From Verrucomicrobiota bacterium (lineage in GTDB: Bacteria; Verrucomicrobiota; Verrucomicrobiia; Methylacidiphilales; JBCCWR01), in contig JBCCXA010000001.1 of assembly GCA_039192515.1 (NCBI GenBank), positions 62,001 through 126,000 of the forward strand: a stretch of DNA of 64,000 bases, given 5' to 3'. The notes under the pieces are model-generated. The model worked only from the letters and a program-made list of their open reading frames with translations. It had not been told where the DNA came from and ran no database searches. A program made the position numbers and the translations under genes. Numbering within the stretch: position 1 is the first letter of the stretch; each line of letters begins with the position of its first letter. This document shows positions 45,855-55,568 of this stretch, piece after piece.

Positions 45855-47912
45855 ATGGCAGTAGATACAAGCCCAGCTAAGGCGATAGATGCGCCCCCAC
45901 TAAAAGCTTTAGAAATTAAATCCAAGCTAGCTATAACACCGAGAGAAGATCCCAAGTATAGCGTCACTGTAAAAAACGCGAAGGGTGAAGAGGTTATTCT
46001 AGGGGATCCGGTAGTGACACGTGCCTTGGTCGCACTAATGGATGTCCATGCTGTTCATGGGGGAGCCGCCTGCCACTGGGGAGGCCCTGCTGCTTTAGCG
46101 GAAATTATGTCAGCAATACATGGTATCATGTTTTCGACTCAAGGTGCGGAGTGGTTCGAAAAATATAATTTTAGCAATGATGCAGGGCATACGGAAAATG
46201 GCGTTTATGCTTTGAGAGCAAACTATGGTTTCGATGGCATGACCTTTGATAGTCTGAAAGGGTTTCGCAGTGTAACAAGTAAACTAACGGGTCACGGAGA
46301 ATCCCATCTTAACCCTGAGGGCGTCTTACTCAGCAATGGCCCACTAGGATCAAGTCTGCCGCAAGCTCAGGGCCTAGCTATGGCAGATAAAGCAATCGGC
46401 AATGATCGTGTTACGATATGTGTGGTCTCTGATGGCGCAGCCATGGAGGGCGAAGCTAAGGAAAGCTTTGCAGCTATTCCTGGTTTGGCGTCAACCGAGC
46501 GCCTCAATCCTTTTATCATGGTGATATCGGATAACGATACAAAGCTCTCAGGCCGGATTACTAAAGATTCATATAGCATGCAGCCCACATTAGAGTCTAT
46601 GGAAACCTTAGGCTGGAAAGTGATTAAACTGGATCAAGGGAATGATTTGCAAGAAGCCTATGCTGCTATGGAAGAAGCCATAGAACTTGCGAAGAGCAAT
46701 CCGGAAAAACCAGTGTTTGTCTGGGCGAAGACCGTGAAAGGCTTTGGGGTAAAATCAACAGAAGAGCACTCAGCAGGAGGCCATGGTTTCCCTCTCAAAG
46801 GAGGAAATGAAATTGAGCCCTTTGTAGACGAAATATTTAGCGGTAATACACCAGAAGAGTTTAAAGCATGGTGCAATGAGTTAAAGGCTGAGTATGATAA
46901 GATGCAGGAAGCTAAATCAGCCAAAGCCACTGCGGATTCTGGTGCACCTTCCGTCAAAAAAGAAAAGGTGCAAGCTGGACTAGCGCGCGGAGCGATAAAA
47001 GCAGCACAAGAGGGATACCCAGTCTTTTCGCTCTCGTCTGATCTAGCAGGTTCTACGGGAATCAGCGCATTTCAAAAAGGTTTTGCGGATAGATTTATAG
47101 ATCTAGGTATAGCAGAGTCCAATATGGTTAGTGCAGGAGCGGGCATGTCGAAATTAGGTTTTATTCCCATCGTAGATACCTTTGCACAATTCGGGGTAAC
47201 CAAGGGTAATTTGCCGCTGACTATGTCCGCACTTTCACAGTCACCAGTCATAGCTATGTTTTCGCACTGTGGTTTCCAAGATGCTGCGGATGGCGCGTCT
47301 CACCAGGCATCTACTTACCTGGCAGCTGTTAGCGCTATTCCCTATACCATCGTAATAGCATGTTCTTGCTCTAACGAGGCAGAAGCGTTAATGCACCAAG
47401 CCGTGAAGCAAATCGGCGATAATCGCAAGGCGGGCAAAGAAGCAGAATCAGTCATCTTTTTTGTAGGACGTGAAAATTATCCTCAGGACTTTGTTCCAGG
47501 AACCCAGTATGAGTGGGGTAAGGCACAGGTTATTCAAGAAGGCCAGGATGTTACTTTTGTAGCAAGTGGTGTGCTACTCGCGAAAGCTCTGCAGGCTGCT
47601 AAGAAATTAGAAGCTGAGGGCAAAAGCGCTACTGTAATAAGTAATCCATTTATTAATAGGCCTGATGTAGATACTATCGGTGCTGCAGTAAATAAAACGA
47701 ATGGGAAACTGATAACCATTGAAGATCACCAAACTAAATGCGGCATGGGAGCACAACTAATACACGCACTCGTGCAATCAGGAGTGACATTGAAAGCCAG
47801 GAGCTTGGGAATTCCTGGGGAGTTTGGTCAATCGGCCTACTTAGCCGACGAACTCTATGATAAGCATGGACTGAATGCAGATGGTCTCATCAAAGCAGCT
47901 AATTCCCTTTGA
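45855..47912 (+). CDS. tkt: Transketolase
   Basis: Thiamine-diphosphate enzyme of the pentose phosphate pathway. The 685 residues show the ThDP domain with GPLGSSLPQAQGLAMADK and VSDGAAMEGEAKESF plus SDNDTKLSG (the GDG…N site is SDGAAMEG…DN here), the pyrimidine-binding domain with FIDLGIAESNMVSAGAGMSK, and a C-terminal transketolase domain. N-terminal about 50 residues are an extension. The GDG motif reading SDG and the HWGG instead of the usual early histidine pattern make it a divergent member; it could act on other ketols. A good RBS (AAAGGAAAG) precedes ATG 45855. Confidence 0.85.
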   Translation: MAVDTSPAKAIDAPPLKALEIKSKLAITPREDPKYSVTVKNAKGEEVILGDPVVTRALVALMDVHAVHGGAACHWGGPAALAEIMSAIHGIMFSTQGAEWFEKYNFSNDAGHTENGVYALRANYGFDGMTFDSLKGFRSVTSKLTGHGESHLNPEGVLLSNGPLGSSLPQAQGLAMADKAIGNDRVTICVVSDGAAMEGEAKESFAAIPGLASTERLNPFIMVISDNDTKLSGRITKDSYSMQPTLESMETLGWKVIKLDQGNDLQEAYAAMEEAIELAKSNPEKPVFVWAKTVKGFGVKSTEEHSAGGHGFPLKGGNEIEPFVDEIFSGNTPEEFKAWCNELKAEYDKMQEAKSAKATADSGAPSVKKEKVQAGLARGAIKAAQEGYPVFSLSSDLAGSTGISAFQKGFADRFIDLGIAESNMVSAGAGMSKLGFIPIVDTFAQFGVTKGNLPLTMSALSQSPVIAMFSHCGFQDAADGASHQASTYLAAVSAIPYTIVIACSCSNEAEALMHQAVKQIGDNRKAGKEAESVIFFVGRENYPQDFVPGTQYEWGKAQVIQEGQDVTFVASGVLLAKALQAAKKLEAEGKSATVISNPFINRPDVDTIGAAVNKTNGKLITIEDHQTKCGMGAQLIHALVQSGVTLKARSLGIPGEFGQSAYLADELYDKHGLNADGLIKAANSL

Positions 47913-47990
47913 GCGTAAATGGGATCTCAAGGGTTAGTTTGTCATGTTAGGTATGGCTTTTAGAATACATTAAAACTCGAAGTCTAGATT

Positions 47991-49031
47991 ATGTCAGGAA
48001 TGGAGGAAATTTGGGGCCAGTCGGCAACGCGAAAGCAATCGGAAGGTCCAGTCTCAAACTGGGCTCAAAAGGTCAGAGCGGAAGTGCAGAAAGCAATCAT
48101 TGGCCAAAGAGATGTTATAGATAGTCTCTTGATAGCTTTGTTATCTGATGGACATGTTTTATTGGAAGGCATGCCAGGGCTTGCTAAAACTTTGCTTGTT
48201 AATAGTTTGGCGAAAGCGGTAGGTGTGAATTTTGAACGCATACAATTCACCCCGGATCTTCTGCCCTCAGATGTAGTAGGGACTATGGTTTTTCAGCCCA
48301 CAGAGGGCAATTTTAAGGTCCATCTTGGGCCGGTCTTTGCAAACATAGTTCTAGCGGATGAGATCAACCGCGCTCCTGCTAAAGTTCAGAGCGCTTTGCT
48401 AGAAGCTATGCAGGAAAAACAGGTTACCATAGGTGGAGAGACTCATCAGCTACCAAAGCCCTTTCTAGTCATGGCTACTCAAAATCCAGTTGAACAAGAA
48501 GGAACTTACCCTTTGCCAGAAGCTCAGGCCGACCGATTTCTTTTCAAGATTGTTGTCGATTATCCTACGGAAGAAGAGGAGCTTGAAATGTTACAACGAT
48601 GGGGTCAGATTACACAGACCCCGGCTGTGGCTGCCGTGTCAAATGGTGCAGAAATAATGGATTTGAGAAAACACGTCGACGCCATACACGTTGCACCCGA
48701 GATAGAGCGTTATGTTTTGGCGTTAGTGAGAGAAACCAGAAATACCACTAACTCGCAAGATGGAAGAAGACCGCTACTCGCATTTGGTGCTTCTCCTAGA
48801 GCCACGCTGGCCTTGTTTCAGGCAGGCAAAGCTATGGCTGCCATGCGGGGCCAAAATTATGTTGGCCCGGAAATTATACAGAGGGTCTTCTATAATGTGC
48901 TAAGGCATCGAGTGGGTCTTACCTATGAGGCTGAGGCGGAAGATCTTACTCCTGAGCATATACTTTCGGAAATACTCAGCAAGACGGCTGTGCCTCGAGC
49001 GTTGGAACAGGGTATCGTTCATTCCAAATAG
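47991..49031 (+). CDS. MoxR family AAA+ ATPase (first copy)
   Basis: A 346-residue AAA+ ATPase. Walker A is the MoxR form GMPGLAKTLL, Walker B LADEINRAPAKVQSALLEAMQE, sensor 1 in MATQNPVEQEGTYPLPEAQADRF, and the C-terminal lid has GASPRATLALFQAGKA. MoxR ATPases act as chaperones for VWA-domain proteins. No VWA or DUF58 gene is adjacent here, unlike the second copy at 57780. Confidence 0.93.
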   Translation: MSGMEEIWGQSATRKQSEGPVSNWAQKVRAEVQKAIIGQRDVIDSLLIALLSDGHVLLEGMPGLAKTLLVNSLAKAVGVNFERIQFTPDLLPSDVVGTMVFQPTEGNFKVHLGPVFANIVLADEINRAPAKVQSALLEAMQEKQVTIGGETHQLPKPFLVMATQNPVEQEGTYPLPEAQADRFLFKIVVDYPTEEEELEMLQRWGQITQTPAVAAVSNGAEIMDLRKHVDAIHVAPEIERYVLALVRETRNTTNSQDGRRPLLAFGASPRATLALFQAGKAMAAMRGQNYVGPEIIQRVFYNVLRHRVGLTYEAEAEDLTPEHILSEILSKTAVPRALEQGIVHSK

Positions 49032-49213
49032 CGGAAAAAAATTCCCTATCATGCAAGAAAGAGGGATAAATTGTCCATCATGGGAATGCTGGGCCAGCGA
49101 ATGCTAAAAGGTAGGGAAATAAATTTGGCCTTTTTTCCCTTATGGTTATCGATTGCGTGGATATTGCCTAATGGAAGGCACTAACCTGGCATATGGTATG
49201 CTCCTAATAGCTT

Positions 49214-49690
49214 GTGAGATATAATCATGAGCTGACTGAACAGAAGCTACTCTCACCCTGCCCAGGGTATGAATCAATGACGTTACTTCATTTCCTCGCA
49301 AAAATGGGAGAATTGGAGCATATTTCGCCCGAGTATCTTACCGAAGAATTATTACGTTTGGGTGATAAAGACGGTAACACAACTATGCATTATGCAGCTT
49401 CTGAAGGTTGCCTTTGTGACTTACCTCAAGATGCGTTGTGCGATGGTTTACTCTTTATTAATAATAATCTAGGAGTGACACCTATGCATTTGGCCATGCA
49501 GAATGGCATTCCGGAGCAAATACCCATCAAATTCTTTACGTTAGATAATCTTTCTCGGGTAGATAACTATGGCAGAACTATTGCGAGTATGAATAGTTCG
49601 TTTTGCCTAAGTTTTTTACCAGACCACTTAGTAGCTGAGCTAAGCGAGCGGAAAATCGTGTCCGTGGAGCTTACCTGTCCAGAGCCGTAA
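49214..49690 (+). CDS. Ankyrin-repeat protein
   Basis: A 158-residue soluble protein from GTG 49214 (an ATG at 49277 would remove 21 residues). Ankyrin-type motifs are visible: MTLLHFLAKMGELEHI, KDGNTTMHYAASEGCLCDLP, and LGVTPMHLAMQNGIPEQIP. No signal peptide or membrane segment. It follows the first MoxR gene by about 180 bases; the repeats suggest protein binding, partner unknown. Confidence 0.7.
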   Translation: MRYNHELTEQKLLSPCPGYESMTLLHFLAKMGELEHISPEYLTEELLRLGDKDGNTTMHYAASEGCLCDLPQDALCDGLLFINNNLGVTPMHLAMQNGIPEQIPIKFFTLDNLSRVDNYGRTIASMNSSFCLSFLPDHLVAELSERKIVSVELTCPEP

Positions 49691-49731
49691 GACGGTTGGT
49701 GTCTTATTATGGGGTGGGGCTAACTCTAGGA

Positions 49732-50922
49732 TTATCTGCTGGTATTAGGTTTTCTCAAGACGCGTTGTATGGTCTGGGCATCCAAGGGTGAGTGACGGAC
49801 TTTTGCTTCGATATGCTCTTTCTCTACTGGCCAGCGAGAGATTAAAGTGGCTATCCAGCGGAAGTCGGGAGTATTTAGCATAGCGATCTTGAGGATCATA
49901 GTTAGCGGTATTGATAACAACATTCCCATCGGGCCCCATATCCATCCCCATATGACCAATGACAAAACGACAACTAAGGTCGAAAGACCTAGCCTTTTGC
50001 CTAAAAACATGGGCTCGATAAAGTTGCCTATAAAAATATTAATGCATATATACAGTGCTAAAGTGGCAAGTGCATGCCCGGGTCCCAGCTGTATAATAGC
50101 CAGTAAGATTGCTGGTATAGACGCCACTATGGAACCAATGGTTGGTATGTAATTTAATCCAAATGCTATAAGCCCCCAAAGTATGGCAAAGTCTAAGCCA
50201 ATTATCCAGCACCCCAAACCAACCAAGATACCCGTTGTGGCACTGGCAAGAGTTTTAATCAATAGGTATTGAAATATCTCTTGCGTGATAGTTCTAAATC
50301 TGGGAAGAACCTTGGAATCCTTACCAAAAATGAAGGTTAATTTATCTGGAAAAGTAATGGCTTCAGCTAATAGAAAAATCACGATGAGCGAGACAAAAAA
50401 AGTCTTTGACAGTAGAGCAATGACTTGAGCAAATGCGCCATGAGCTACTCCAAATATGGCGCTCGGATCAATGGCTTGAACGATACCCTGGGCAGAAATA
50501 GCGTCTTTAAATGTGATAGACTCTAGTATTTCTTCGGACAAGTAATTGGTGACAGGAAATCCGGTATCTTGCAGCCATTCAATAGAAGACTTGGTTAACT
50601 CATCGAGAGGTTGCTCGTAGTCCCCTATTCTAGACTGAAAGTTGTAGATAGCTGTGGTAATCAACAGCAGTAAGACTACGACGACTGCAGCATCTACTAA
50701 GACTGCGACAAGGATGGCTAATGGTGATGGAACGCTTTTCTTTTTTAACCAAAAAACTAAAGGTAAACTTAGGATTGAAAGAAAACAACCAAGCGCGATA
50801 GGTATAAGAATGGGTGCTGCTAGCTTAATGCCTGCGACAACGATTACAAGACATGCAACCGTTAGCAAGAAGCGAGCTCCTGGTGTAGCGTCTTGATTTA
50901 GGGTAAAGTTTTTAGATACCAT
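49732..50922 (-). CDS. AI-2E family transporter (PerM/TqsA-like)
   Basis: A 396-residue membrane protein of the AI-2E transporter family, with paired N-terminal helices, a large periplasmic-type loop (about 80-150), and the family motif region GLNYIPTIGSIVASIPAILLA, followed by GNFIEPMFLGKRLGLSTLVV and WGWIWGPMGMLLSIPLT. Some members export AI-2, others are Na+/H+ antiporters or permeases; assignment is not possible here. Confidence 0.9.
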   Translation of the reverse strand: MVSKNFTLNQDATPGARFLLTVACLVIVVAGIKLAAPILIPIALGCFLSILSLPLVFWLKKKSVPSPLAILVAVLVDAAVVVVLLLLITTAIYNFQSRIGDYEQPLDELTKSSIEWLQDTGFPVTNYLSEEILESITFKDAISAQGIVQAIDPSAIFGVAHGAFAQVIALLSKTFFVSLIVIFLLAEAITFPDKLTFIFGKDSKVLPRFRTITQEIFQYLLIKTLASATTGILVGLGCWIIGLDFAILWGLIAFGLNYIPTIGSIVASIPAILLAIIQLGPGHALATLALYICINIFIGNFIEPMFLGKRLGLSTLVVVLSLVIWGWIWGPMGMLLSIPLTMILKIAMLNTPDFRWIATLISRWPVEKEHIEAKVRHSPLDAQTIQRVLRKPNTSR

Positions 50923-50996
50923 GATTATGGGAACCTAATGCTAGGAATAGCATATTCCAGGGCATTGTAAATGTTAGGTGAAAAGTAACTGCTTAG

Positions 50997-51617
50997 CTAA
51001 TCGCTCATATCCACTTTCCAAGCCGAGAGATCTAGAAAATGCTTCCATGATTCATGATGATGATGGGAAAAAGTAATATGTACGAAGGGCCTAAGTTTAG
51101 GCCGTTTGGGCTTTCTAAGGAGCGGCATGTTCACCTCATGAGGGAGTTTGTTACCTTTACGGGTGTTGCATGGTATACAGGAGCTCACTACATTTTCCCA
51201 TGTCGTTTTTCCTCCTTTGTCTCTTGGTACAACGTGGTCTATATTCAAATGTTTTCGGTCGAATTGCTTGCCACAATACTGGCACGTATAATCATCTCGC
51301 TCAAAGACATTGCTACGTGTGAGTTTTACCTCCTTTTTGGGAAGCCGATCAAATACCATCAACACAATGATTCGAGGAACTTTAATGCTAAAATTAACGG
51401 TGCGAGCCACGTGCTCGTTAGCAGACTCATCTTCTGAGGCTAGCATCCACTCCTCAAAATTAAATGTCTGGTATGTACCCTGAGAGGAGTCAACTACTTG
51501 AGCGTGGCCTGAATACAAGAGGCAAAATGCCCTTTTAGCTGAGCAAATATTCACGGCCTGCCATAGGCGGTTGAGTACTAAGACGTTCTGGCTTAAGAAC
51601 TCGTCTACAATTCCCAT
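50997..51617 (-). CDS. HNH endonuclease family protein
   Basis: The 206-residue product (from ATG 51617) carries one HNH motif: CQYCGKQFDRKHLNIDH, VVPRDKGG, TWENVVSSCIPCNTRKG, with the two CxxC zinc pairs (YTCQYCG and SCIPCN). The N-terminal part (VLVLNRLWQAVNICSAKRAF) is typical of a stand-alone HNH subgroup that is widespread in PVC, cyanobacterial and other genomes with unknown role. It is not accompanied by restriction-modification or phage genes. Confidence 0.88.
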   Translation of the reverse strand: MGIVDEFLSQNVLVLNRLWQAVNICSAKRAFCLLYSGHAQVVDSSQGTYQTFNFEEWMLASEDESANEHVARTVNFSIKVPRIIVLMVFDRLPKKEVKLTRSNVFERDDYTCQYCGKQFDRKHLNIDHVVPRDKGGKTTWENVVSSCIPCNTRKGNKLPHEVNMPLLRKPKRPKLRPFVHITFSHHHHESWKHFLDLSAWKVDMSD

Positions 51618-51681
51618 GGCTTTGTATATTACAAAACTTAGTCTGACCGTCAACTGATGAGCTAAACTGTTAAGGAAATGT

Positions 51682-51709
51682 CACAAAACCGTACTAATGC
51701 AGTTTTGTG
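51682..51709. promoter_or_regulatory. Inverted repeat between divergent HNH and TPR genes
   Basis: CACAAAAC (51682-51689) and GTTTTGTG (51702-51709) form a perfect 8-bp inverted repeat with a 12-base spacer in the 150-base gap between two divergent genes. It could be a dimer-binding operator or a hairpin in a 5' leader. Confidence 0.35.
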
Positions 51710-51766
51710 TTACGGCGTCACTTTAAGGGTTGCGTTTTTACATGAAAATGTGTTAAATGCCTACGT

Positions 51767-53590
51767 ATGACTCGTATTTTAGGGGCGTTGTGTTTCCTCC
51801 TCACTTTAACTGTTAGTGTTGCACTGGCTGCAACTCCACAAGACAAATATTTGCAAATCTATCTGCTTATTCAAGAGGCTGATAAACTAGAAACGGCAGG
51901 GCAAAAAGCTTCCGCGAGAGAGCGGTATTCTGTTGCCTTACAAAGGCTGCGAGGACTCCACGAAGAAAATCCTGACTGGGAGCCGACAATTGTAAAATAC
52001 CGCATCAAGTATACGGAGGAAAAGGTTGCAGCGCTAGAAGGTGGTGAAGATGCTAACCCGGACCAGATAGTTCCACCTATACCCGCAGACCTGATTACAG
52101 AAAGCCAAAATGTTAATTATATGTCATCTGAGCCTTCCTCAGCAGCCAGTGGGGGGCCAGTAGGCACGGGTTCAGGAGCAACAAGCCAGTTGACGGACAT
52201 GGAATCTTCTGAGCAGGGCATTTCTCCTTCCATGAGCATTGCAAATCCAGAGACCTTAGACACAGCTACTTCTGCTGCGCCGAGTGACCCGTATGCATCC
52301 ATTACGGATCCTCAATTACTACGCAATAAGATTTATGAGCTAGAGGGTGAGCTGAAACAAACCCGAGAAAGGTTAAATGGGGCCATTGCCGATGCAGCTC
52401 AGCTGAGGACAAGAGTGGCACAACTAGAACAAGACTTGCAAGTGGCCCGTCAGGGCACAAACAATGACCAAGTTCAAGCGTTGATGGCGGAAAATGAAGC
52501 GCTCAAGCAGCAGCTAGAACAAGCTCAATCTAGTGTATCTATGATGCAAGGCGGGGGCCTCAATACGGTAAATAACCTTCAAGAACAAATAAATAAATTA
52601 CAAGGTCAATTGGAACTGGCACGTAAGGAGAATGAAGCACTACAGCAAACGACTTCGGAATACAAAAAGCAGCTGGAAGATTCTAAAATGGAGTTGGAGA
52701 AGGCTGGTAACACAATAGCAGAACTGAATAAGCCCAATCCACTCATGCAGGAAAACCGCATCCTTAGAGAGGTAATAGAGCGAACCCTTAAAGATCAGGC
52801 GCGTAGGGAATTAGCCGGACGTATGGCCATGGAAGAATTGAATGCGTTGGGCATTGATGCGACTAAGCTTAAAACACAGGTCGATATTCTAGCTTCTCCA
52901 ACATTGGTTCTCACTGATGAGGAAAAAGCTCTTCTGAAAAAGCCTAAAGCTGCTGTTCTTATGGGGGATACTAGTGACATGGATGAAGCTAGGACTGTTG
53001 CGGATAAGATGGATTATTCTTCTCGTCCAAGAGTCCCCGAAGAGTTTAGGGATGACGTAGAAAAAGCTAGCAGATTGTTTGCAGAGCAGAGGTTCGATGA
53101 AGCCGCTGCTATTTATCAGATGATGTTAAATGAGTATCCTGATTCATTATATGCGTTATCGAATCTGGGTGTTACGCGTTTTCAACAACAAAAATACGCA
53201 GAGGCGGAAATAGCCTTAAAGAGAGCAGTAGAATTAGCACCTCAGGATGCATTTTCCCACTCAATACTCGGCATAGTCCTTTATCAGCAAGCTAAATATG
53301 ATGAAGCGGTGCAGGTCTTAACTCGGGCTGTAGCTCTAGAGCCTAACGATCCTAAGTCTCATAATTATCTTGGTATTGCAGCATCTCAAAAAGGATGGCA
53401 AGAAGCTGCAGAACAGGAATGTCGCAAGGCTATTGAACTGGATGATAAATATGGCGATGCGCACTTTAATTTAGCCGTTATATATGCAACGCAGAGGCCA
53501 CCTTCAAGAGAATTATCTAGAAGGCACTATCAGCGAGCACTTGAACTAGGTGTTCCGCGTGATGATGAGTTGGAAAAGCTCCTACAATAA
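51767..53590 (+). CDS. Secreted TPR protein with coiled coil
   Basis: A 607-residue exported protein: signal peptide (LGALCFLLTLTVSVALA), a helical N-terminal part (about 25-85), a low-complexity Pro/Ser linker (90-185), a long coiled coil (about 190-325, KIYELEGELKQTRERL onward), then C-terminal TPR repeats (about 425-600), including AIYQMMLNEYPDSLYALSNLG and AVQVLTRAVALEPNDPKSHN. Such proteins organise envelope complexes; no specific partner is visible. Confidence 0.85.
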   Translation: MTRILGALCFLLTLTVSVALAATPQDKYLQIYLLIQEADKLETAGQKASARERYSVALQRLRGLHEENPDWEPTIVKYRIKYTEEKVAALEGGEDANPDQIVPPIPADLITESQNVNYMSSEPSSAASGGPVGTGSGATSQLTDMESSEQGISPSMSIANPETLDTATSAAPSDPYASITDPQLLRNKIYELEGELKQTRERLNGAIADAAQLRTRVAQLEQDLQVARQGTNNDQVQALMAENEALKQQLEQAQSSVSMMQGGGLNTVNNLQEQINKLQGQLELARKENEALQQTTSEYKKQLEDSKMELEKAGNTIAELNKPNPLMQENRILREVIERTLKDQARRELAGRMAMEELNALGIDATKLKTQVDILASPTLVLTDEEKALLKKPKAAVLMGDTSDMDEARTVADKMDYSSRPRVPEEFRDDVEKASRLFAEQRFDEAAAIYQMMLNEYPDSLYALSNLGVTRFQQQKYAEAEIALKRAVELAPQDAFSHSILGIVLYQQAKYDEAVQVLTRAVALEPNDPKSHNYLGIAASQKGWQEAAEQECRKAIELDDKYGDAHFNLAVIYATQRPPSRELSRRHYQRALELGVPRDDELEKLLQ

Positions 53591-53662
53591 TTTTATTCCC
53601 ATGGGTTAATATATAAAGCCTGCCGTAAGCCTAATTCGCCAATATGCTCCCTATGTTATGGA

Positions 53663-54262
53663 ATGGATATCCAATCGAGAATAAAGCAAATCCTTCAAGC
53701 AGAAGCAAAAGCTATAGAGGCTATTAATGTCACTGCTGCATTTGAGGATTCGGTGAGACTCTTAATGGACTGCAAGAGCAAGGTCTTAACCACAGGAATC
53801 GGTAAGGCAGGACTTGCCGCTCAAAAGCTTGCGGCTACTTTATGCTCAACAGGGACACCAGCAACTTTTTTGCATCCAAGTGAAGCGGTTCATGGGGATC
53901 TGGGATTAGTAGAAGATAAAGATGTGATGATTGCCTTCTCTACTAGTGGGAAATCTCAAGAGGTAATCGAGATGTTAGAGTTGTCCAAGCACTTAGGGCT
54001 GAACGGCATAATAGGAATAACATCTCACCCCGACTCTAAACTAAGAGAACTCAGTGATATTGTTCTAGATATGGGTATCATCCAGGAGCCTTGCCCTTTG
54101 GGCTTAGCACCGAGCGCTAGTATTGCCGTTATGTTAGCAATAAGTGATGCTATAGCTCTAACTTTAATGGAATTAAAGGGTATCACAAAGGAAGACTATG
54201 GGCTAAGGCATCATGGTGGTTATTTGGGTCGGCGTGCTCGCGTGGATAATCTTCCAAATTAG
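53663..54262 (+). CDS. kdsD: KdsD-like sugar isomerase, SIS domain only
   Basis: A 199-residue SIS-domain protein resembling arabinose-5-phosphate isomerase, the first step of Kdo synthesis. It has VLTTGIGKAGLAAQKLAATL, STGTPATFLHPSEAVHGDLG, MIAFSTSGKSQEVIEML and APSASIAVMLAISDAIALTL, all KdsD signatures, and ends with DYGLRHHGGYLGRRA. The two C-terminal CBS domains of the usual 320-residue enzyme are absent, which is also known in some short KdsD proteins. Confidence 0.85.
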   Translation: MDIQSRIKQILQAEAKAIEAINVTAAFEDSVRLLMDCKSKVLTTGIGKAGLAAQKLAATLCSTGTPATFLHPSEAVHGDLGLVEDKDVMIAFSTSGKSQEVIEMLELSKHLGLNGIIGITSHPDSKLRELSDIVLDMGIIQEPCPLGLAPSASIAVMLAISDAIALTLMELKGITKEDYGLRHHGGYLGRRARVDNLPN

Positions 54263-54331
54263 AGGACTTAATGAACTAAAACTTCAGCAGTTTTGGGTTG
54301 TTATTTGCCTAGAAACTTGGATGCTCTAAAG

Positions 54332-54874
54332 ATGGAATGGAAAATTAAACCTCGATCATCGTGTTGCCAAGCGACTCAAGAACCATTTGATGATGGAGAG
54401 GTCTTTTATACTTTGCTAATTAAAACCGAAGACGATGGCATCGAGAGGAGAGATCTCTCAGGCAGGGCTTGGGGGCAATTAGATTCGAAGTTGGAAGTTA
54501 TATCTTTTTGGAAGTCCTGCTTTAAGAATAATAAGGATGAAAGTAAAGATGAGCCTGTGCAAAGCAGAAATGCGGAGGATCAGTTGAGGAAATTAATCAA
54601 GAGTGAATTGCCGGCCGATCTTAGAGCCGCATACATTCTTGCAGCATTTCTGGAGCGTAAAAGAATCCTCAAGAACATAAAAAAACAAGAGATCGAGACA
54701 GATTCATTTACCGTATATGAACATACCGAGACGCAAGAGATTTTTATGGTCAAGGCTATGAAGCTCCATTTAAATCATTTGGAAGAATTAAAGCATGAAG
54801 CATTGCTCTCATTTCAAGTATCTAGAGTAAAAAAAGACGGCGAGCCTGAACTAGAGGAAGCACAAACTACCTAG
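54332..54874 (+). CDS. Conserved-looking hypothetical protein, 180 aa
   Basis: Not a family I can name. From ATG 54332 the protein starts WKIKPRSSCCQATQEPFDDG, with FYTLLIKTEDDGIERRDLSG, then WKSCFK. The rest is charged and helical (about 85-175), with RAAYILAAFLERKRILK. It is probably cytosolic. The frame opens at a TTG at 54293. Related proteins of this layout (CC-x-EPF…FYTLL…R-DL) occur in PVC genomes, from memory. It lies between kdsD and the Flp pilin genes. Confidence 0.6.
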   Translation: MEWKIKPRSSCCQATQEPFDDGEVFYTLLIKTEDDGIERRDLSGRAWGQLDSKLEVISFWKSCFKNNKDESKDEPVQSRNAEDQLRKLIKSELPADLRAAYILAAFLERKRILKNIKKQEIETDSFTVYEHTETQEIFMVKAMKLHLNHLEELKHEALLSFQVSRVKKDGEPELEEAQTT

Positions 54875-54997
54875 CGAAAGGCAAAAATTACCCACTAGTG
54901 GCAAGCTAAAGAATCAACTTACCTGATATTCCTAATACTTTACTCCTTAAGACGGCTTGCAAGCGCTATTTGGCATGCATTGAGCTAAATTATCAAT

Positions 54998-55237
54998 GTG
55001 ATCTGCTATGAGAAGCGAAATAAGCTAGAAAAAAAGTATGTCCTAAATAAGCAAAGATGGATCGACAAGAGCAAAGTAAGAAAGTTGAGAGCTGGACAGA
55101 CTCTAGTAGAGTATACTTTGGTTATCGCATTCATATCAATAGCAGTTATTGGTGCACTGACTCTACTTAGCGACTCGATCGCAAACGTATTAAACACAAT
55201 TATAAACACTCTATCTAATGCTTCCCAAAATACTTAA
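54998..55237 (+). CDS. Flp-type pilin (first of pair)
   Basis: Small type IVb (Flp/Fap) prepilin. The mature start follows the cleavage site G↓QTLV-EY, the exact G-X4-EY Flp signature, then a hydrophobic helix TLVIAFISIAVIGALTLL and a short Ser/Asn-rich tail. The frame opens at GTG 54998, giving an unusually long basic leader of about 33 residues; a later start such as a TTG close to LRAGQ would give a normal leader. No Tad/Cpa assembly gene is in the window. Confidence 0.78.
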   Translation: MICYEKRNKLEKKYVLNKQRWIDKSKVRKLRAGQTLVEYTLVIAFISIAVIGALTLLSDSIANVLNTIINTLSNASQNT

Positions 55238-55295
55238 AAATTTCCTAAATGAAGGAATCTAAACCCCAAATAACAAAGCGAAAGGAATGATAACG

Positions 55296-55493
55296 ATGCT
55301 AACAAAAATCTATTCTAAAATTGTGGCTGATTTAACCACTCTAAGGTCTAAGAAAGGCCAAACCCTGGTAGAGTATGCCTTGATTTTGGCACTTGTGTCT
55401 ATTGTAGTAATTGCCGTGCTAACACTCTTAGGTGGTCAAATAGAAAGCATATTCAATGAAATTACGAATAGTCTAAGTGCAGCTACAAGCTAA
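55296..55493 (+). CDS. Flp-type pilin (second of pair)
   Basis: Second Flp prepilin with the same G-QTLV-EY site (RSKKGQTLVEYALILALVSI), a helix VVIAVLTLLGGQIESIFNEI and a short tail. ATG 55296 has AAAGGA nine bases upstream; the in-frame ATG 55287 is too close to that site. It follows the first pilin by about 58 bases and shares its signature, so the pair probably arose by duplication. A terminator follows at 55569. Confidence 0.85.
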   Translation: MLTKIYSKIVADLTTLRSKKGQTLVEYALILALVSIVVIAVLTLLGGQIESIFNEITNSLSAATS

Positions 55494-55568
55494 TAACCAG
55501 CACGTTAATTAGCTCACCTGCTGGAGTCTAAAAATTCTCTATAATTGAATTTATCTCAAGTCGCAAAG

